DNA of 64,000 nucleotides from Neobacillus kokaensis (GCF_014656545.1 NZ_BNDS01000005.1:122900-186899), one strand, 5' to 3'. Shown: positions 27,039 to 36,658, counted from the first letter of the stretch. Notes: generated by a model from the letters alone, not told the origin. Translations and numbers: made by a program.

Positions 27039-30000
27039 TTACTGTCCTATTTTCATCTCTCGGTAGACATTTTTCATGATGCCGTAGGACTTTTTCAGGC
27101 GTTCGTGATAGATTGGCTGCTGCCAGTTATCCCAAGTATAGTGCATCCAGCCCCCTTTCGTATTCGGCAGGCGCTGGACAAGTTCTTTTTTAGCATTGGA
27201 GACAAGAACCGCGGCTGAAATGGAATCAATGGTTTCAGAGCTATTGATTCCTTCCTTGGACCAAATGTCACCCATGATCTGTTTCTGACTCGGATCTTTG
27301 AAATTTAACATTTGCCATGGGATGCGAAGCTCCAGCATACCGTCTTTAAGATCGTAATCGGCTAAAGAATTGTAATTTTTGGCATCAGGATTGCCATTTC
27401 CAAATATTAATTTCCCTGTTTCATAGGAGGAAAACGGCACGTTGATTAACTTGCCATTCCTTTTAATCTTCAATTCTTTATTCAAGGTTAACCTTATCGG
27501 ATGATAGATTCCATTATTTTTTTGATTGACCCTTGGCTCCGTTTTAATCATCTGAAGGACATGGCCATAGTGATAATAGAACGTATCATAGTTGCTATCG
27601 ATTAACATTTTAGAGTTGGTTTTATCATTCAGCTCAATGAGAAAATCAATGCCCTTTTCTTTGGCCGATGGAATACCTGGAACAGATGATTGGCCTTGAT
27701 TTTGAATTGTATCCAATAAAATTGATGTTTTAAAATCTTTTTCATTCCACTTGTCTTTATGATAATCAATGCGAATATACAGAGACCTTTCATCGCTAGA
27801 TAAATAAACATTCTTAATTGGCCCTTCTTTACTTGTTTGAATCGGCTTTTCATCCCTTGCCAGCCAATCCTTCGGGCTGCCATCCACTGATAATTGAGTT
27901 TCTTTTGTATCAGGGTCAAAGCTTAAGAGACCAAAGTGCTGTTCGTTCGTTTGAATATTGTCCCAAAACGGTCTGCGGTCAGGATTATCATAGTCCATCG
28001 TATTCCAGGTTCGTTTAAACCATTCATCCTGCCAAGAAAAGACCAAGCCACCGGCCAGCTTCTCTGCCACAATATCTTCATATAAGCTTTTTAACATTTT
28101 CCCCTGCTCTTGTTCCGTGTGTTTCCCTTGATTGAAGCCATAGGCATTTTTATGGGTCAGCCCTCGTGAAGCCGGGATTCCAAATTCGGCAACAAGTAAA
28201 GGCATATTGTGATGCTGCTTCATGTCATGCAAGTACCCGGCATAGTTATTTTTTTTGTCGCGCTGATCCACATAGTTTAGGTATTTCTCCTCAAAGTTGA
28301 GGAAGTCCGGATAATATGGATAGATGTGGTACGATGCAAAAAGCCCTGGGTAAAAGGCCTGTTTCGCCTTAATCACATTCGGGTTAACAGAAACCATGTC
28401 TTCTTCTTTATTCGGTTCCGCAGGATGTTTCAATAGATCCGTTGTGACCCAATTGGTAAAGCTCATTGGATGCTGCCAATTATATTTCTTTGCTTCATAA
28501 TCTGCAGTATAATCCATCATTTCTGCCAGCCAGACTTCAAACGGCGTTGCCTTCTTCGTCATTATATACGTTCCATCGTAACTGGTACGGCCAGGGTTTT
28601 TCTCATTTGTTCCCATAACACCATTTGGATCCCACTCCACGCCGATAATCCAGCCCAGCAGATAAGGAGACAGGTCATTATCATAGTTGCCGCTGGCATG
28701 TCCAGGCCTTGCCTCTATATTTGCATTTCCATGAATCAAATCAACCGTCCGCTTGATTTCCGCTTTAAACTCATCTGTAACAGCCGGGTCAAAGGCATTC
28801 TTCTTGTCCAAAAAGGTTTCTTCATTTACCCAAACTCCCTGAAAAAGATAGAGCGGATCTTTACGGTTCCGATTATGCTCGTAAAGCGCTTGATAAAATG
28901 CCGGCGGATGAATCGTATACACACGAATGGTATTCGCATTCATCTGACTGATTTGATCGAACCACCGCACATACTCCGCCTTGGTAATCTTCGTTTCTCC
29001 TGGGAATGAGCCTGGTTTGGCAATTCCCATATTCACTCCTTTAATAAGGATATCCTTCCAAGCCCCGTTTTTATATACCTGCAGAAACTGATCACCGGCA
29101 TGACCGACTACTTTCATTCCGGCTTCTGTTTTGACTTCTGGCTTTATAGTAGCCTTTTTATGGTAGGTCCGCTTTTTAGCTGTCATAATTTCCTTCATCA
29201 TCGGTACATAGGCTTTCCAATAGAAGGTATCTGTTCTTCCTTTCTCTTCAAAAGAAAATAGCCTTTCCCAATCCGGAATTCCCTTCACTTGATAAAACGA
29301 AGGCAGATTTTCCTGATCGGCAAAATCCCCAGCAAAGTAGTAGCTATCATAGGACTCAGCCTGATGGTGAATAACTGCCGGAAAGGAGAACGGAATCTGA
29401 TGTTCCTTTAGTTTCTGCTTCCCGCTAGGCAAAAGGGACAGCTCAAAGTTTGCCTGAACCTCTTTGGCATCAGAAGCTTCTGTTATATCAAACCAATAAT
29501 TGTAATCAATATTTTGTTTTAAATTTAAAGCTTTAGAGCCTTTTGCTGTTGCATTAAATTTAACTGGAGCATTAGAAATATCCTTTTCCGTTAAGACGAC
29601 CACCTGATCCGTATCATTTACAAAAACTAAACCATTTCCTTTATAGGCAAAAGGTTTTCCGTATTGCTTTTCATAGTTTTGCTTTAGCCATACTGGTACC
29701 TCATTATTGCTTAATTCATTAAAATAACGCCCCATCCATCCTGTCCATTGGGCATTCAACAATTGATAAAAGTCTTCTCTCGTTTGCGGTTCTGTAGGAG
29801 AACCAAATGTATTAAATTCAGCAATAAGAGTTTGATGGTTAGCCATAAGCGATGTACCGATCCGGCTTACTTCATCGGAGGTCATCCCGCCGTACAGTAA
29901 TTTAGAACGATTACCCTCTTTGTTTTCACCCATATATTCATCCTCATAGACGCCATAACTGTCGGCTACATAGAGGACGTCGTATTTTGATAAATCCTTT

Positions 30001-30284
30001 GGCAATTCTCTCGTTTTAAACGCTGGCGGCTGATCAGCTGGAACAAAGCCGACATAGTCATCTTTTGGATCATACGCTTCATTGCCGTTTTTTTTCAGCT
30101 TGAAGTGATTAAGCAGCCACACAATTCCTTTATGTTCACGATAAGATTGATCCGGAACTGTTTTATCGACAATTAGTACATTTAATTCTTTACTAGGCTG
30201 TATGATCCATAACCATATAGGTGAGGAGAATAATAGGAAAAGAAGTACTATTCCGCCTGCCATGATTCCCGTTTTTTTAGTCAT
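27039..30284 (-). CDS. Membrane-anchored glycoside-hydrolase-like protein of the polysaccharide operon
   Basis: A 1,081-residue protein. One N-terminal TM (about 10-30) anchors an extracellular body. Residues about 35-200 look like a Rossmann-type DUF4350/GATase-like module (LYVADSYGVYEDEY). Residues about 390-800 resemble a GH2/GH5-type TIM barrel with GVNMGIAKPG, GWIIGVEWDP, LLVAEFGIPASRG (probable nucleophile Glu) and VFSWQDEW. The last 250 residues resemble a carbohydrate-binding DOMON/CBM9 sandwich. ATG 30284 overlaps the stop of the glycosyltransferase gene (ATGACTAA) and has AAAGGTG upstream. It probably trims or releases the polymer made by the upstream synthase. The exact GH family is not assigned. 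Confidence 0.75.
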   Translation of the reverse strand: MTKKTGIMAGGIVLLFLLFSSPIWLWIIQPSKELNVLIVDKTVPDQSYREHKGIVWLLNHFKLKKNGNEAYDPKDDYVGFVPADQPPAFKTRELPKDLSKYDVLYVADSYGVYEDEYMGENKEGNRSKLLYGGMTSDEVSRIGTSLMANHQTLIAEFNTFGSPTEPQTREDFYQLLNAQWTGWMGRYFNELSNNEVPVWLKQNYEKQYGKPFAYKGNGLVFVNDTDQVVVLTEKDISNAPVKFNATAKGSKALNLKQNIDYNYWFDITEASDAKEVQANFELSLLPSGKQKLKEHQIPFSFPAVIHHQAESYDSYYFAGDFADQENLPSFYQVKGIPDWERLFSFEEKGRTDTFYWKAYVPMMKEIMTAKKRTYHKKATIKPEVKTEAGMKVVGHAGDQFLQVYKNGAWKDILIKGVNMGIAKPGSFPGETKITKAEYVRWFDQISQMNANTIRVYTIHPPAFYQALYEHNRNRKDPLYLFQGVWVNEETFLDKKNAFDPAVTDEFKAEIKRTVDLIHGNANIEARPGHASGNYDNDLSPYLLGWIIGVEWDPNGVMGTNEKNPGRTSYDGTYIMTKKATPFEVWLAEMMDYTADYEAKKYNWQHPMSFTNWVTTDLLKHPAEPNKEEDMVSVNPNVIKAKQAFYPGLFASYHIYPYYPDFLNFEEKYLNYVDQRDKKNNYAGYLHDMKQHHNMPLLVAEFGIPASRGLTHKNAYGFNQGKHTEQEQGKMLKSLYEDIVAEKLAGGLVFSWQDEWFKRTWNTMDYDNPDRRPFWDNIQTNEQHFGLLSFDPDTKETQLSVDGSPKDWLARDEKPIQTSKEGPIKNVYLSSDERSLYIRIDYHKDKWNEKDFKTSILLDTIQNQGQSSVPGIPSAKEKGIDFLIELNDKTNSKMLIDSNYDTFYYHYGHVLQMIKTEPRVNQKNNGIYHPIRLTLNKELKIKRNGKLINVPFSSYETGKLIFGNGNPDAKNYNSLADYDLKDGMLELRIPWQMLNFKDPSQKQIMGDIWSKEGINSSETIDSISAAVLVSNAKKELVQRLPNTKGGWMHYTWDNWQQPIYHERLKKSYGIMKNVYREMKIGQ

Positions 30285-31629
30285 TCGATACACCTTTTCT
30301 AACCATTTCTCCCCATCCTCTTTTACCAAATAGCATCTCGATCATTCCTTCTACCCTCCAAACTACTGTTAAAGGACGGTACCATAGCGTTTCCGTAAGC
30401 GAGACGAGAAATAATATGACAAAGTGCCGCACCTTTGGATATCTTTCCATACTCCATTCTTCCAACAGTACAGCGGACATGGAATAGATCGACCCGTATA
30501 TCAAAGAAAGGAGGAAAAATAATAGAGCATATTCAAAATGAATACTCCCTGTAAAAACAGCGACAATCAATAAAATATAGCCAATGAGCTCAATCAGCGG
30601 ACCTAAAAATTCGATAAAAAAGAAATATGGCATGGAAACGAAACCAATCGATCCATACTTTGGATTAAACATCAATTTCCTATGCTTCCACAAACTATCA
30701 AACAACCCGCGATGCCATCTTTTGCGTTGACGTCGCAGGTATTTAATGGAGTCAGGCGCCTCCGTCCAGCAAACAGGATCAGGTACATAAACAATTTTTT
30801 TATTTAACCGTTTTTCCTTTACCATCCGATGCAGCCGAACCACTAACTCCATATCCTCGCCAACTGTATGGGCGTAACCGCCTGCTTCGATGACCCACCT
30901 TTTGGAAAAGACCCCGAAGGCCCCCGAGACGATGAGCAGCAGATTATTTTGGCTTAGCCCGACACGGCCTGTTAAAAATGCTCGCAAATACTCAATCACT
31001 TGCATTATAACAATCGGCTTATTGGATAAACCTATACTAATCACTTCACCGCTTTGGATCGTACAGCCATTGGCAATTCGCACACTTCCTCCTGAAGCAA
31101 TGATTTCATCATCTGATTCAATGATTGGCTTTAATACCTTTAAAAAGGCATTTCGTTCAATAATGGAGTCTCCATCCAGCGAACAAAAATAAGGATATCT
31201 TGAGCAATTGATGCCGGCATTTAAGGCATCGGCCTTACCGCCATTTTCCTTATCCAATACAATTAAGTGGGGATACAGGGTTGATTGGTAAATGCCTTTG
31301 ATTTCCTTTGTGTCTAGTTGTTTGCGAATCACGCGATTTATTTTCACTAATTTAAATCGCGTGATAAGTTTTTCAAGTGTATCATCCGTTGAGCCGTCAT
31401 TAATAATGATAATTTCATATTCTGGGTATTCAATGCTGAGCAATGATCGGATACTTCCATAAATGCCAACTGATTCATTATAAGCTGGGACCAGAATCGA
31501 AACTGGCTTCGTATTTTCTGATTGTAATAGTTCCTCATAAGGCTCAATATCATCCAGCTGGTAGTTTTTCCGGATTTGCAGGAAGGAGAGAGTCAACATA
31601 CCGCCATATACAACAATAATGATGAGCAT
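30277..31629 (-). CDS. Processive family 2 glycosyltransferase (membrane synthase)
   Basis: A protein of 450 residues or more, similar to BcsA/PgaC/hyaluronan synthases. SILVPAYNES, INDGSTDD, SLDGDS (DxD), GEDMEL (base) and QRKRWHRG (QxxRW-type) occur in order. Several TM segments lie at the C-terminus (about 335-420), and a partial N-terminal TM suggests coupled secretion. ATG 31629 has no ribosome binding site and cuts the first TM helix. An ATT at 31680, overlapping the upstream stop, would give a complete helix (INWSDFLVVGSWFILIYM), so the true start is uncertain. The polymer is unknown. Confidence 0.85.
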   Translation of the reverse strand: MLIIIVVYGGMLTLSFLQIRKNYQLDDIEPYEELLQSENTKPVSILVPAYNESVGIYGSIRSLLSIEYPEYEIIIINDGSTDDTLEKLITRFKLVKINRVIRKQLDTKEIKGIYQSTLYPHLIVLDKENGGKADALNAGINCSRYPYFCSLDGDSIIERNAFLKVLKPIIESDDEIIASGGSVRIANGCTIQSGEVISIGLSNKPIVIMQVIEYLRAFLTGRVGLSQNNLLLIVSGAFGVFSKRWVIEAGGYAHTVGEDMELVVRLHRMVKEKRLNKKIVYVPDPVCWTEAPDSIKYLRRQRKRWHRGLFDSLWKHRKLMFNPKYGSIGFVSMPYFFFIEFLGPLIELIGYILLIVAVFTGSIHFEYALLFFLLSLIYGSIYSMSAVLLEEWSMERYPKVRHFVILFLVSLTETLWYRPLTVVWRVEGMIEMLFGKRGWGEMVRKGVSND

Positions 31630-31675
31630 ATAAATAAGAATAAACCAGCTGCCAACAACTAAAAAATCTGACCAA

Positions 31676-32728
31676 TTAATATGAATGATTGTTCCGCTCC
31701 TTTTCCAGCCATTCTATTGCCATGTCCTTTGCGAACAAGTCTTTTGTCTGATCAACTACCATCGTTAAGATACCTTCTCCATCTCTAAATCGTAAAATAG
31801 ACTTTGCCGCCTCCGACCGCACAATATATTCACGATCTGATAGCAGATAGATAAGCTGTAACTTAAACCGCTCGATTCGCTCCACACCCGTAACCTTCGC
31901 GGCCATCATCCGAACCTGCCAATTATCTGATTCAAAAAAGGCAGCTAGTAGGTTTGTATCGATTGGCAGCCCTGAATTGGCATAGGCTTTTAGTGAGCGA
32001 ATTCTTAATTCCTCGTCGTCTTCACTCAGCAATCTATGCAGAAGCATGTGGTGGTGAGTCAGCTGTTTTTTACCAATCGTATCAATGACTACGTATTGAA
32101 GTTTTTTTGACAGTTCGTTAAAGTTTTCGATTAATTCATCAAGCGTTTTCTCCTCAAGGTTGGAAACAATCGATAATAATGAAAAATTCGATAGGTCTTC
32201 ATGAATGTCTTTCAAATACTGTGGAACCTGAGGGTCATGAAACCTCGCTAACAGCTTTACAATTTGTGACTTTTCGGCAATGGTCGTTCGTCTTTTTTTG
32301 TATAACGCATGTACTGATGGTATCAACTGCTTCATATACAAGCCCTCTATTGCATAAAGGGCATTCATTCTTAGACTCCAACGCCCTTTTTTTAGTTCTT
32401 TCTTGATAAAACTTGTTAAATACTTATCAGCAAATTCACGAATCCTGTCTTCGACCACAGGGCCGTCTAAAACATTCGAATACTCGGTTAGGAGCTCCAT
32501 TAAGGCGATTAATTGTTCCTGATTAAGACTGGAATTTAACCATTCACCATTTCCAGTTTGTAAATAATGAAACATGTCTAATTGGTAGTCTTCTTTTAGT
32601 TGGAAAATCTCCATTCTTGTTTGATTATTGAAGTATTTCTTGACAAACAAGTAGAAGAAAATACTGACTAACAGGAAAAGCAAGGCAATAAATACAATAA
32701 ACAGGGCAGCTAGACTTATTTCTATCAT
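31676..32728 (-). CDS. Membrane-anchored HEAT-repeat protein
   Basis: A 350-residue protein. One N-terminal TM (about 5-30) is followed by an all-helical HEAT-like solenoid, clearest at about 230-330 (LRIRSLKAYANSG, WQVRMMAAKVTG, YIVRSEAAKSIL). No catalytic motif is seen. It begins 1 bp after the stop of the receiver protein and is followed by the GT2 synthase. That position and architecture fit a scaffold linking cytoplasmic regulation to the synthase. Confidence 0.8.
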   Translation of the reverse strand: MIEISLAALFIVFIALLFLLVSIFFYLFVKKYFNNQTRMEIFQLKEDYQLDMFHYLQTGNGEWLNSSLNQEQLIALMELLTEYSNVLDGPVVEDRIREFADKYLTSFIKKELKKGRWSLRMNALYAIEGLYMKQLIPSVHALYKKRRTTIAEKSQIVKLLARFHDPQVPQYLKDIHEDLSNFSLLSIVSNLEEKTLDELIENFNELSKKLQYVVIDTIGKKQLTHHHMLLHRLLSEDDEELRIRSLKAYANSGLPIDTNLLAAFFESDNWQVRMMAAKVTGVERIERFKLQLIYLLSDREYIVRSEAAKSILRFRDGEGILTMVVDQTKDLFAKDMAIEWLEKERNNHSY

Positions 32729-32729
32729 C

Positions 32730-33908
32730 CTATAATTTCATCCTCTTAATCAAATAGCCAAGTCTAGTTTCCAGCTCTAATAACTTGAACGGCTTCGTTA
32801 AGTAATCATCGGCACCTAACTGGATTGCACTTGAAATATCATGCTCATTCTTGCGTGAAGTAAGCATGATGATGGTGAATTTATCCTGGTCATCCAGCCC
32901 TCGGAGTTTTTTTAGAACCTCCATTCCATCCATCCGCGGCATCATACCATCTAAAATAATTAGATAGGGCCGATTATGTTGTGAATACCAGTTTGACTCA
33001 TAAAACTCCATTCCGTCTTTAAACGCCTTTATCTCTAGTGTAAATCCTTCAACCATTTTACTTTTACTAATTAAATCCGTCAGCATCGTTCGAATAATCG
33101 GATCATCATCTACAATACCGACATGAATATGGTTGTCAGAAACCTTTATTTCACCCTCAGAACTTACTGTTTCAAGCTCTCTTTCTTCATTTCTTTCTAC
33201 ATGGAAAACGAGTTCATCAATTGCCTGTTTTCTTTCTAACTGCCGCCTCACCCTGACAATAAATTCATCTGCTTCAAAAGGTATTACGATATAGTCATCA
33301 GCGCCATGCTGATAGCTGCTAACCCGCGTATCCTTTGATGTATCCTTGCTAATAATAATGGCTGGAGTAAAGGGCTGATTCAACTCTTTCCTTATCCTTC
33401 TCAGTACTTGCAGTCCGCTTTTTCCCTGAACCATATAGTTAATGATGATGCAGTCGGGGTTTAAATCATTATAAGAGTGAATGGCTTTTTCGGGATTTGC
33501 TGCCGTTAGTACTACCCAGCCATTCTCCTGAAGGACTTCCTTGAGAAGCATAATGACAGCCGGGTCATCGTCTATTAATAGAATCAGTTTTTTATCCTTA
33601 AAATCTTGTTTTCTTTCGATTATTTCATCAATAGTTGTTAATTCTTCGTAATAGAAGATTGATATTAACGGAAATAAAAACTGCTGCAACTCATCCTTTT
33701 CCCATTCCTTTTGATCATCTTCGTTCAATTGACCCATTAAAGCTCGAGCTGCTTCTCCAGCCTGTTCGAATCCAATTGTTGCGGCTGTCCCGGCAATAGA
33801 ATGAAGAAATCGATATATTTCTTGATGTTCAATCGTTCCTTGGCCATTAAACCACGACTCGAGTTTCGTTCTGACATTTTTCACAAGAGCTTGTATATAT
33901 TTGTTCAT
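32730..33908 (-). CDS. HPt - pseudo-receiver - receiver protein
   Basis: A 392-residue cytoplasmic signalling protein. The N-terminal HPt domain (about 1-95) has His36 in FLHSIAGTAA; the usual Lys after it is Ala. Receiver 1 (about 107-225) keeps the acidic pocket (LIDDDP) but has Asn157 at the phospho-Asp position (IIINYMV) and Ile209 in place of the conserved Lys, so it is probably not phosphorylated. Receiver 2 (about 262-392) is intact (VDDDP, Asp320 in IILDGMMP, Lys372 in LTKPF). It is the first gene of the polysaccharide operon and a likely relay partner of the hybrid kinase at 24061-26406. Confidence 0.9.
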   Translation of the reverse strand: MNKYIQALVKNVRTKLESWFNGQGTIEHQEIYRFLHSIAGTAATIGFEQAGEAARALMGQLNEDDQKEWEKDELQQFLFPLISIFYYEELTTIDEIIERKQDFKDKKLILLIDDDPAVIMLLKEVLQENGWVVLTAANPEKAIHSYNDLNPDCIIINYMVQGKSGLQVLRRIRKELNQPFTPAIIISKDTSKDTRVSSYQHGADDYIVIPFEADEFIVRVRRQLERKQAIDELVFHVERNEERELETVSSEGEIKVSDNHIHVGIVDDDPIIRTMLTDLISKSKMVEGFTLEIKAFKDGMEFYESNWYSQHNRPYLIILDGMMPRMDGMEVLKKLRGLDDQDKFTIIMLTSRKNEHDISSAIQLGADDYLTKPFKLLELETRLGYLIKRMKL

Positions 33909-34184
33909 AACCCTCTCCCTTAATCATTAAAAGCATTCTATTTTTACTATACTAAAATTACAATTATTCCTTCATTTCCCTGATAAAGGTTTTTATAACC
34001 CTTATATTATCATTTACACCGTTTACATCATATAAATACTATCTACTATTTTTGACAATTTTGTTACTAAAAAAATCCTATTCTAATACGAGGATGGGAT
34101 AAGCTGTGTAAATAATTTTTTTTAGTTATTTTTGTCATATGAGGGTAAATTACCATTAAAACAATTGAAAGGAGTGTTTATTAT

Positions 34185-36467
34185 TTGAAAAAGGCAAGTT
34201 GGATCTTGATTGTTTTATTACTGTTGATGACGGCTGTTGCAGGATGCGGCGGTGGTCAGGACAACGCTAAAAACAATAAAACCGAAGATAACGGAAAAAA
34301 TGAGGCAAAGTCAGAAGGAGACACTAAGGGAGAAGACAGTAAACCAGGTGCCGACGAACAAAAATCGAATAATACATTGTCTGGTACGGGCTATCGGTCA
34401 TACCAGCATATGAAGTATCTTGCAAAAACGGCTCCAAAGTTTTCTTCCAATGAACTTTCCAAACCGCCAGCTGGGAATTGGGTAACAAATGGCGGCGACA
34501 TCCGCAATGGCAGATATTCTCCATTGGACGAAATTACAACATCAAATGTAAAAAATTTAAAAGTAGAATGGGTTACAAGCCTTGGTTCTGGTAAGGAATT
34601 TAAATATTCAGGTGAAGCAACTCCGCTTGTCTATGATGGGGTAATGTTCACTGTTACAGGAGCAAATGACGTTCAAGCAATCGACGCGAAAACGGGAAAA
34701 TTAATTTGGGAATATAAGCCGCAGCTTGCTGAAGGGTTAAATACGGTCTGCTGCGGCTGGACAAGCCGCGGGGTCGCCTTAGGGGACGGCAAAGTATTTG
34801 TCGGACTTCTTGATGCGAGACTAATTGCTTTAGACCAAAAAACCGGAAAATTAGTTTGGGAAACACAGGTTGAAAGCTGGGAGAAAGGCTATACCATTAC
34901 AAGCGCTCCCCTCTATTACGATGGAAAAGTTTATACGGGAATTGCCGGCGGCGAGTACCAAATTAGAGGGTTTGTTGCCGCCTATGATGCTGAAATCGGA
35001 AGACAAATCTGGCGGACCTATACATTGCCTGCACCAGGTGATAAAGGCAGCGAAACATGGCCAAAGGACAGCAGGAACTGGTTAACAGGCGGTGCACCTG
35101 TTTGGCAGACGCCAGCCATTGACCCTGAATTAGGAATGATTTATTTTGCTACGGGGAATACCTCCCCAGACCTGGATGGCAGCAAACGAGAAGGAGATAA
35201 TTTATTCGCCAACTCCATCCTTGCACTGGATGCCAATACAGGGAAATATAAATGGCATTTCCAAGAAGTACACCATGATATATGGGATTTAGACCCTGCC
35301 AACCCTGTCGTTTTATTTGATGTGAAAATGAAGGGCAAGAGGAGAAAAGGAATTGTCCAAGCGGGAAAAACGGGATGGCTTTATATCCTAGACCGTACAA
35401 ATGGTAAACCGTTAATAGGCATTGAAGAGAAACCAGTGCCGCAAAATAAAAACCAAAAGACATCGCCTACTCAGCCTATACCAATAGGAGACGCCTTTGT
35501 ACCGCAAAAAATTACAAAGGAAGATGTTAAACGTGATTTACCAAAAGACTTTAAAGGCAAATATGGGGATATCTTTACTCCTTTCTGGGATAAGCCGGTC
35601 ACCCTTAAACCATCGCCTCAAGGCGGGGCAAACTGGCCGCCATCAGCCTACAACCCAAACACAGAGTTATTTTATGTGTTAGGAAATGATAACTATTTTG
35701 CCTATGCCCATTATGGAGAAGAAAAAGATGAACGGTTTGAGGAAGGAAAAGAGTATATCGGAAGCGTTTGGCAGCCGGTAGAAAAGTCCCCTCACCGCGG
35801 TACGGTAACCGCACTTGATATTAAAACAAATAAAATTGTTTGGCAAAAAAATTGGGATACAATTGCTTACAGCGGCATTTTAACAACAAAGGGCAACTTG
35901 ATGTTTACTGGTCATAACGACGGCCGTATTCTTGCCTATGATGCAACCAATGGCAAGGATTTATGGGAGTTTAAAATGGATGCGGGGGCAAATGCTCCAC
36001 CGATCACCTATGAAGTCGACGGAAAGCAGTATATCTCCATCTTCGCTGCCGGAAATACACTAGCGGGCACAACTCATGGCGATAAAATCTATACCTTCTC
36101 ATTAGAAGGCAAATATGGATCTTTAAAGGATATTCCTAAAGATAAAATCAATGTATCACCAGTCAAGAAGGAAGACACCGAACTAGAAAAGAAACAGGCG
36201 GCTGATAAAAGTAAATCAAAAAATGAAACCAGCTCAGCTGCAGGAGCAGGAGAAGACGTCTATAAAGGTAATTGCTTAGCCTGCCATGGAGACCAAGGCG
36301 CTGGCGGTCACAATGGTCCAAATTTACAGAAGACAAAAATGGATCTCAATGCTGTTATCCATCAAGTGGAAAATGGAGGAGGCGGAATGCCGCCATTCAA
36401 GGACACCTTATCCGCGGATCAGATCAAAGCAGTAGCCGAATATGTAAAAAGTCTCGGCGGCGGTTAA
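34185..36467 (+). CDS. PQQ-dependent alcohol dehydrogenase lipoprotein with C-terminal cytochrome c
   Basis: A 760-residue lipoprotein (lipobox VAGC near residue 21) with an acidic linker. The eight-bladed quinoprotein propeller (about 85-650) has the vicinal disulfide TVCCGW, several W-docking repeats (TGKLVWE) and the active-site block HHDIWDLDPAN. The Asp two residues after the catalytic Asp (D-L-D) matches the D-x-D of lanthanide-dependent enzymes. The C-terminal 80 residues form a cytochrome c domain (CLACHG, Met in GGGMPPF). It would oxidise alcohols outside the membrane and pass electrons to heme. TTG 34185 follows AAAGGAGTG. The 276-bp gap upstream holds a TTGACA at 34052 without a convincing -10. 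Confidence 0.9.
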   Translation: MKKASWILIVLLLLMTAVAGCGGGQDNAKNNKTEDNGKNEAKSEGDTKGEDSKPGADEQKSNNTLSGTGYRSYQHMKYLAKTAPKFSSNELSKPPAGNWVTNGGDIRNGRYSPLDEITTSNVKNLKVEWVTSLGSGKEFKYSGEATPLVYDGVMFTVTGANDVQAIDAKTGKLIWEYKPQLAEGLNTVCCGWTSRGVALGDGKVFVGLLDARLIALDQKTGKLVWETQVESWEKGYTITSAPLYYDGKVYTGIAGGEYQIRGFVAAYDAEIGRQIWRTYTLPAPGDKGSETWPKDSRNWLTGGAPVWQTPAIDPELGMIYFATGNTSPDLDGSKREGDNLFANSILALDANTGKYKWHFQEVHHDIWDLDPANPVVLFDVKMKGKRRKGIVQAGKTGWLYILDRTNGKPLIGIEEKPVPQNKNQKTSPTQPIPIGDAFVPQKITKEDVKRDLPKDFKGKYGDIFTPFWDKPVTLKPSPQGGANWPPSAYNPNTELFYVLGNDNYFAYAHYGEEKDERFEEGKEYIGSVWQPVEKSPHRGTVTALDIKTNKIVWQKNWDTIAYSGILTTKGNLMFTGHNDGRILAYDATNGKDLWEFKMDAGANAPPITYEVDGKQYISIFAAGNTLAGTTHGDKIYTFSLEGKYGSLKDIPKDKINVSPVKKEDTELEKKQAADKSKSKNETSSAAGAGEDVYKGNCLACHGDQGAGGHNGPNLQKTKMDLNAVIHQVENGGGGMPPFKDTLSADQIKAVAEYVKSLGGG

Positions 36468-36480
36468 TACTTTATTCAAA

Positions 36481-36644
36481 GGTGTCAGGCACCATGTGAA
36501 TTTTCCACATGCCCAGCTTCAGCGCCTAGGGGCTCGAGATCACAAGCCAACGAGTGAAGAAGGCTAAAAACAGCCTTCTCACCGGGTTGTCTTGTGCTTG
36601 TCGCCCCTGACCGAGGTGCTTCCGCTTTTCTTGGTGCCTGACAC
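36481..36644. repeat. Inverted-repeat element with GGTGTCAGGCACC ends
   Basis: GGTGTCAGGCACC (36481-36493) and GGTGCCTGACAC (36633-36644) are inverted ends. The interior includes AGCTTCAGCGCCTAGGGGCTCG and a strong GAAGGCTaaaaacAGCCTTC hairpin. It has no coding capacity. This type of GC-rich block is scattered through Bacillaceae genomes. It lies between two convergent PQQ genes and may help terminate both. Confidence 0.75.
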
Positions 36645-36658
36645 TAACATATTTTCAC

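Noticed and set aside
28470-29009. 179-codon open frame opposite the glycoside-hydrolase-like gene
   Set aside because: Antisense shadow of a coherent long gene; the composition is unlike real proteins of this genome.
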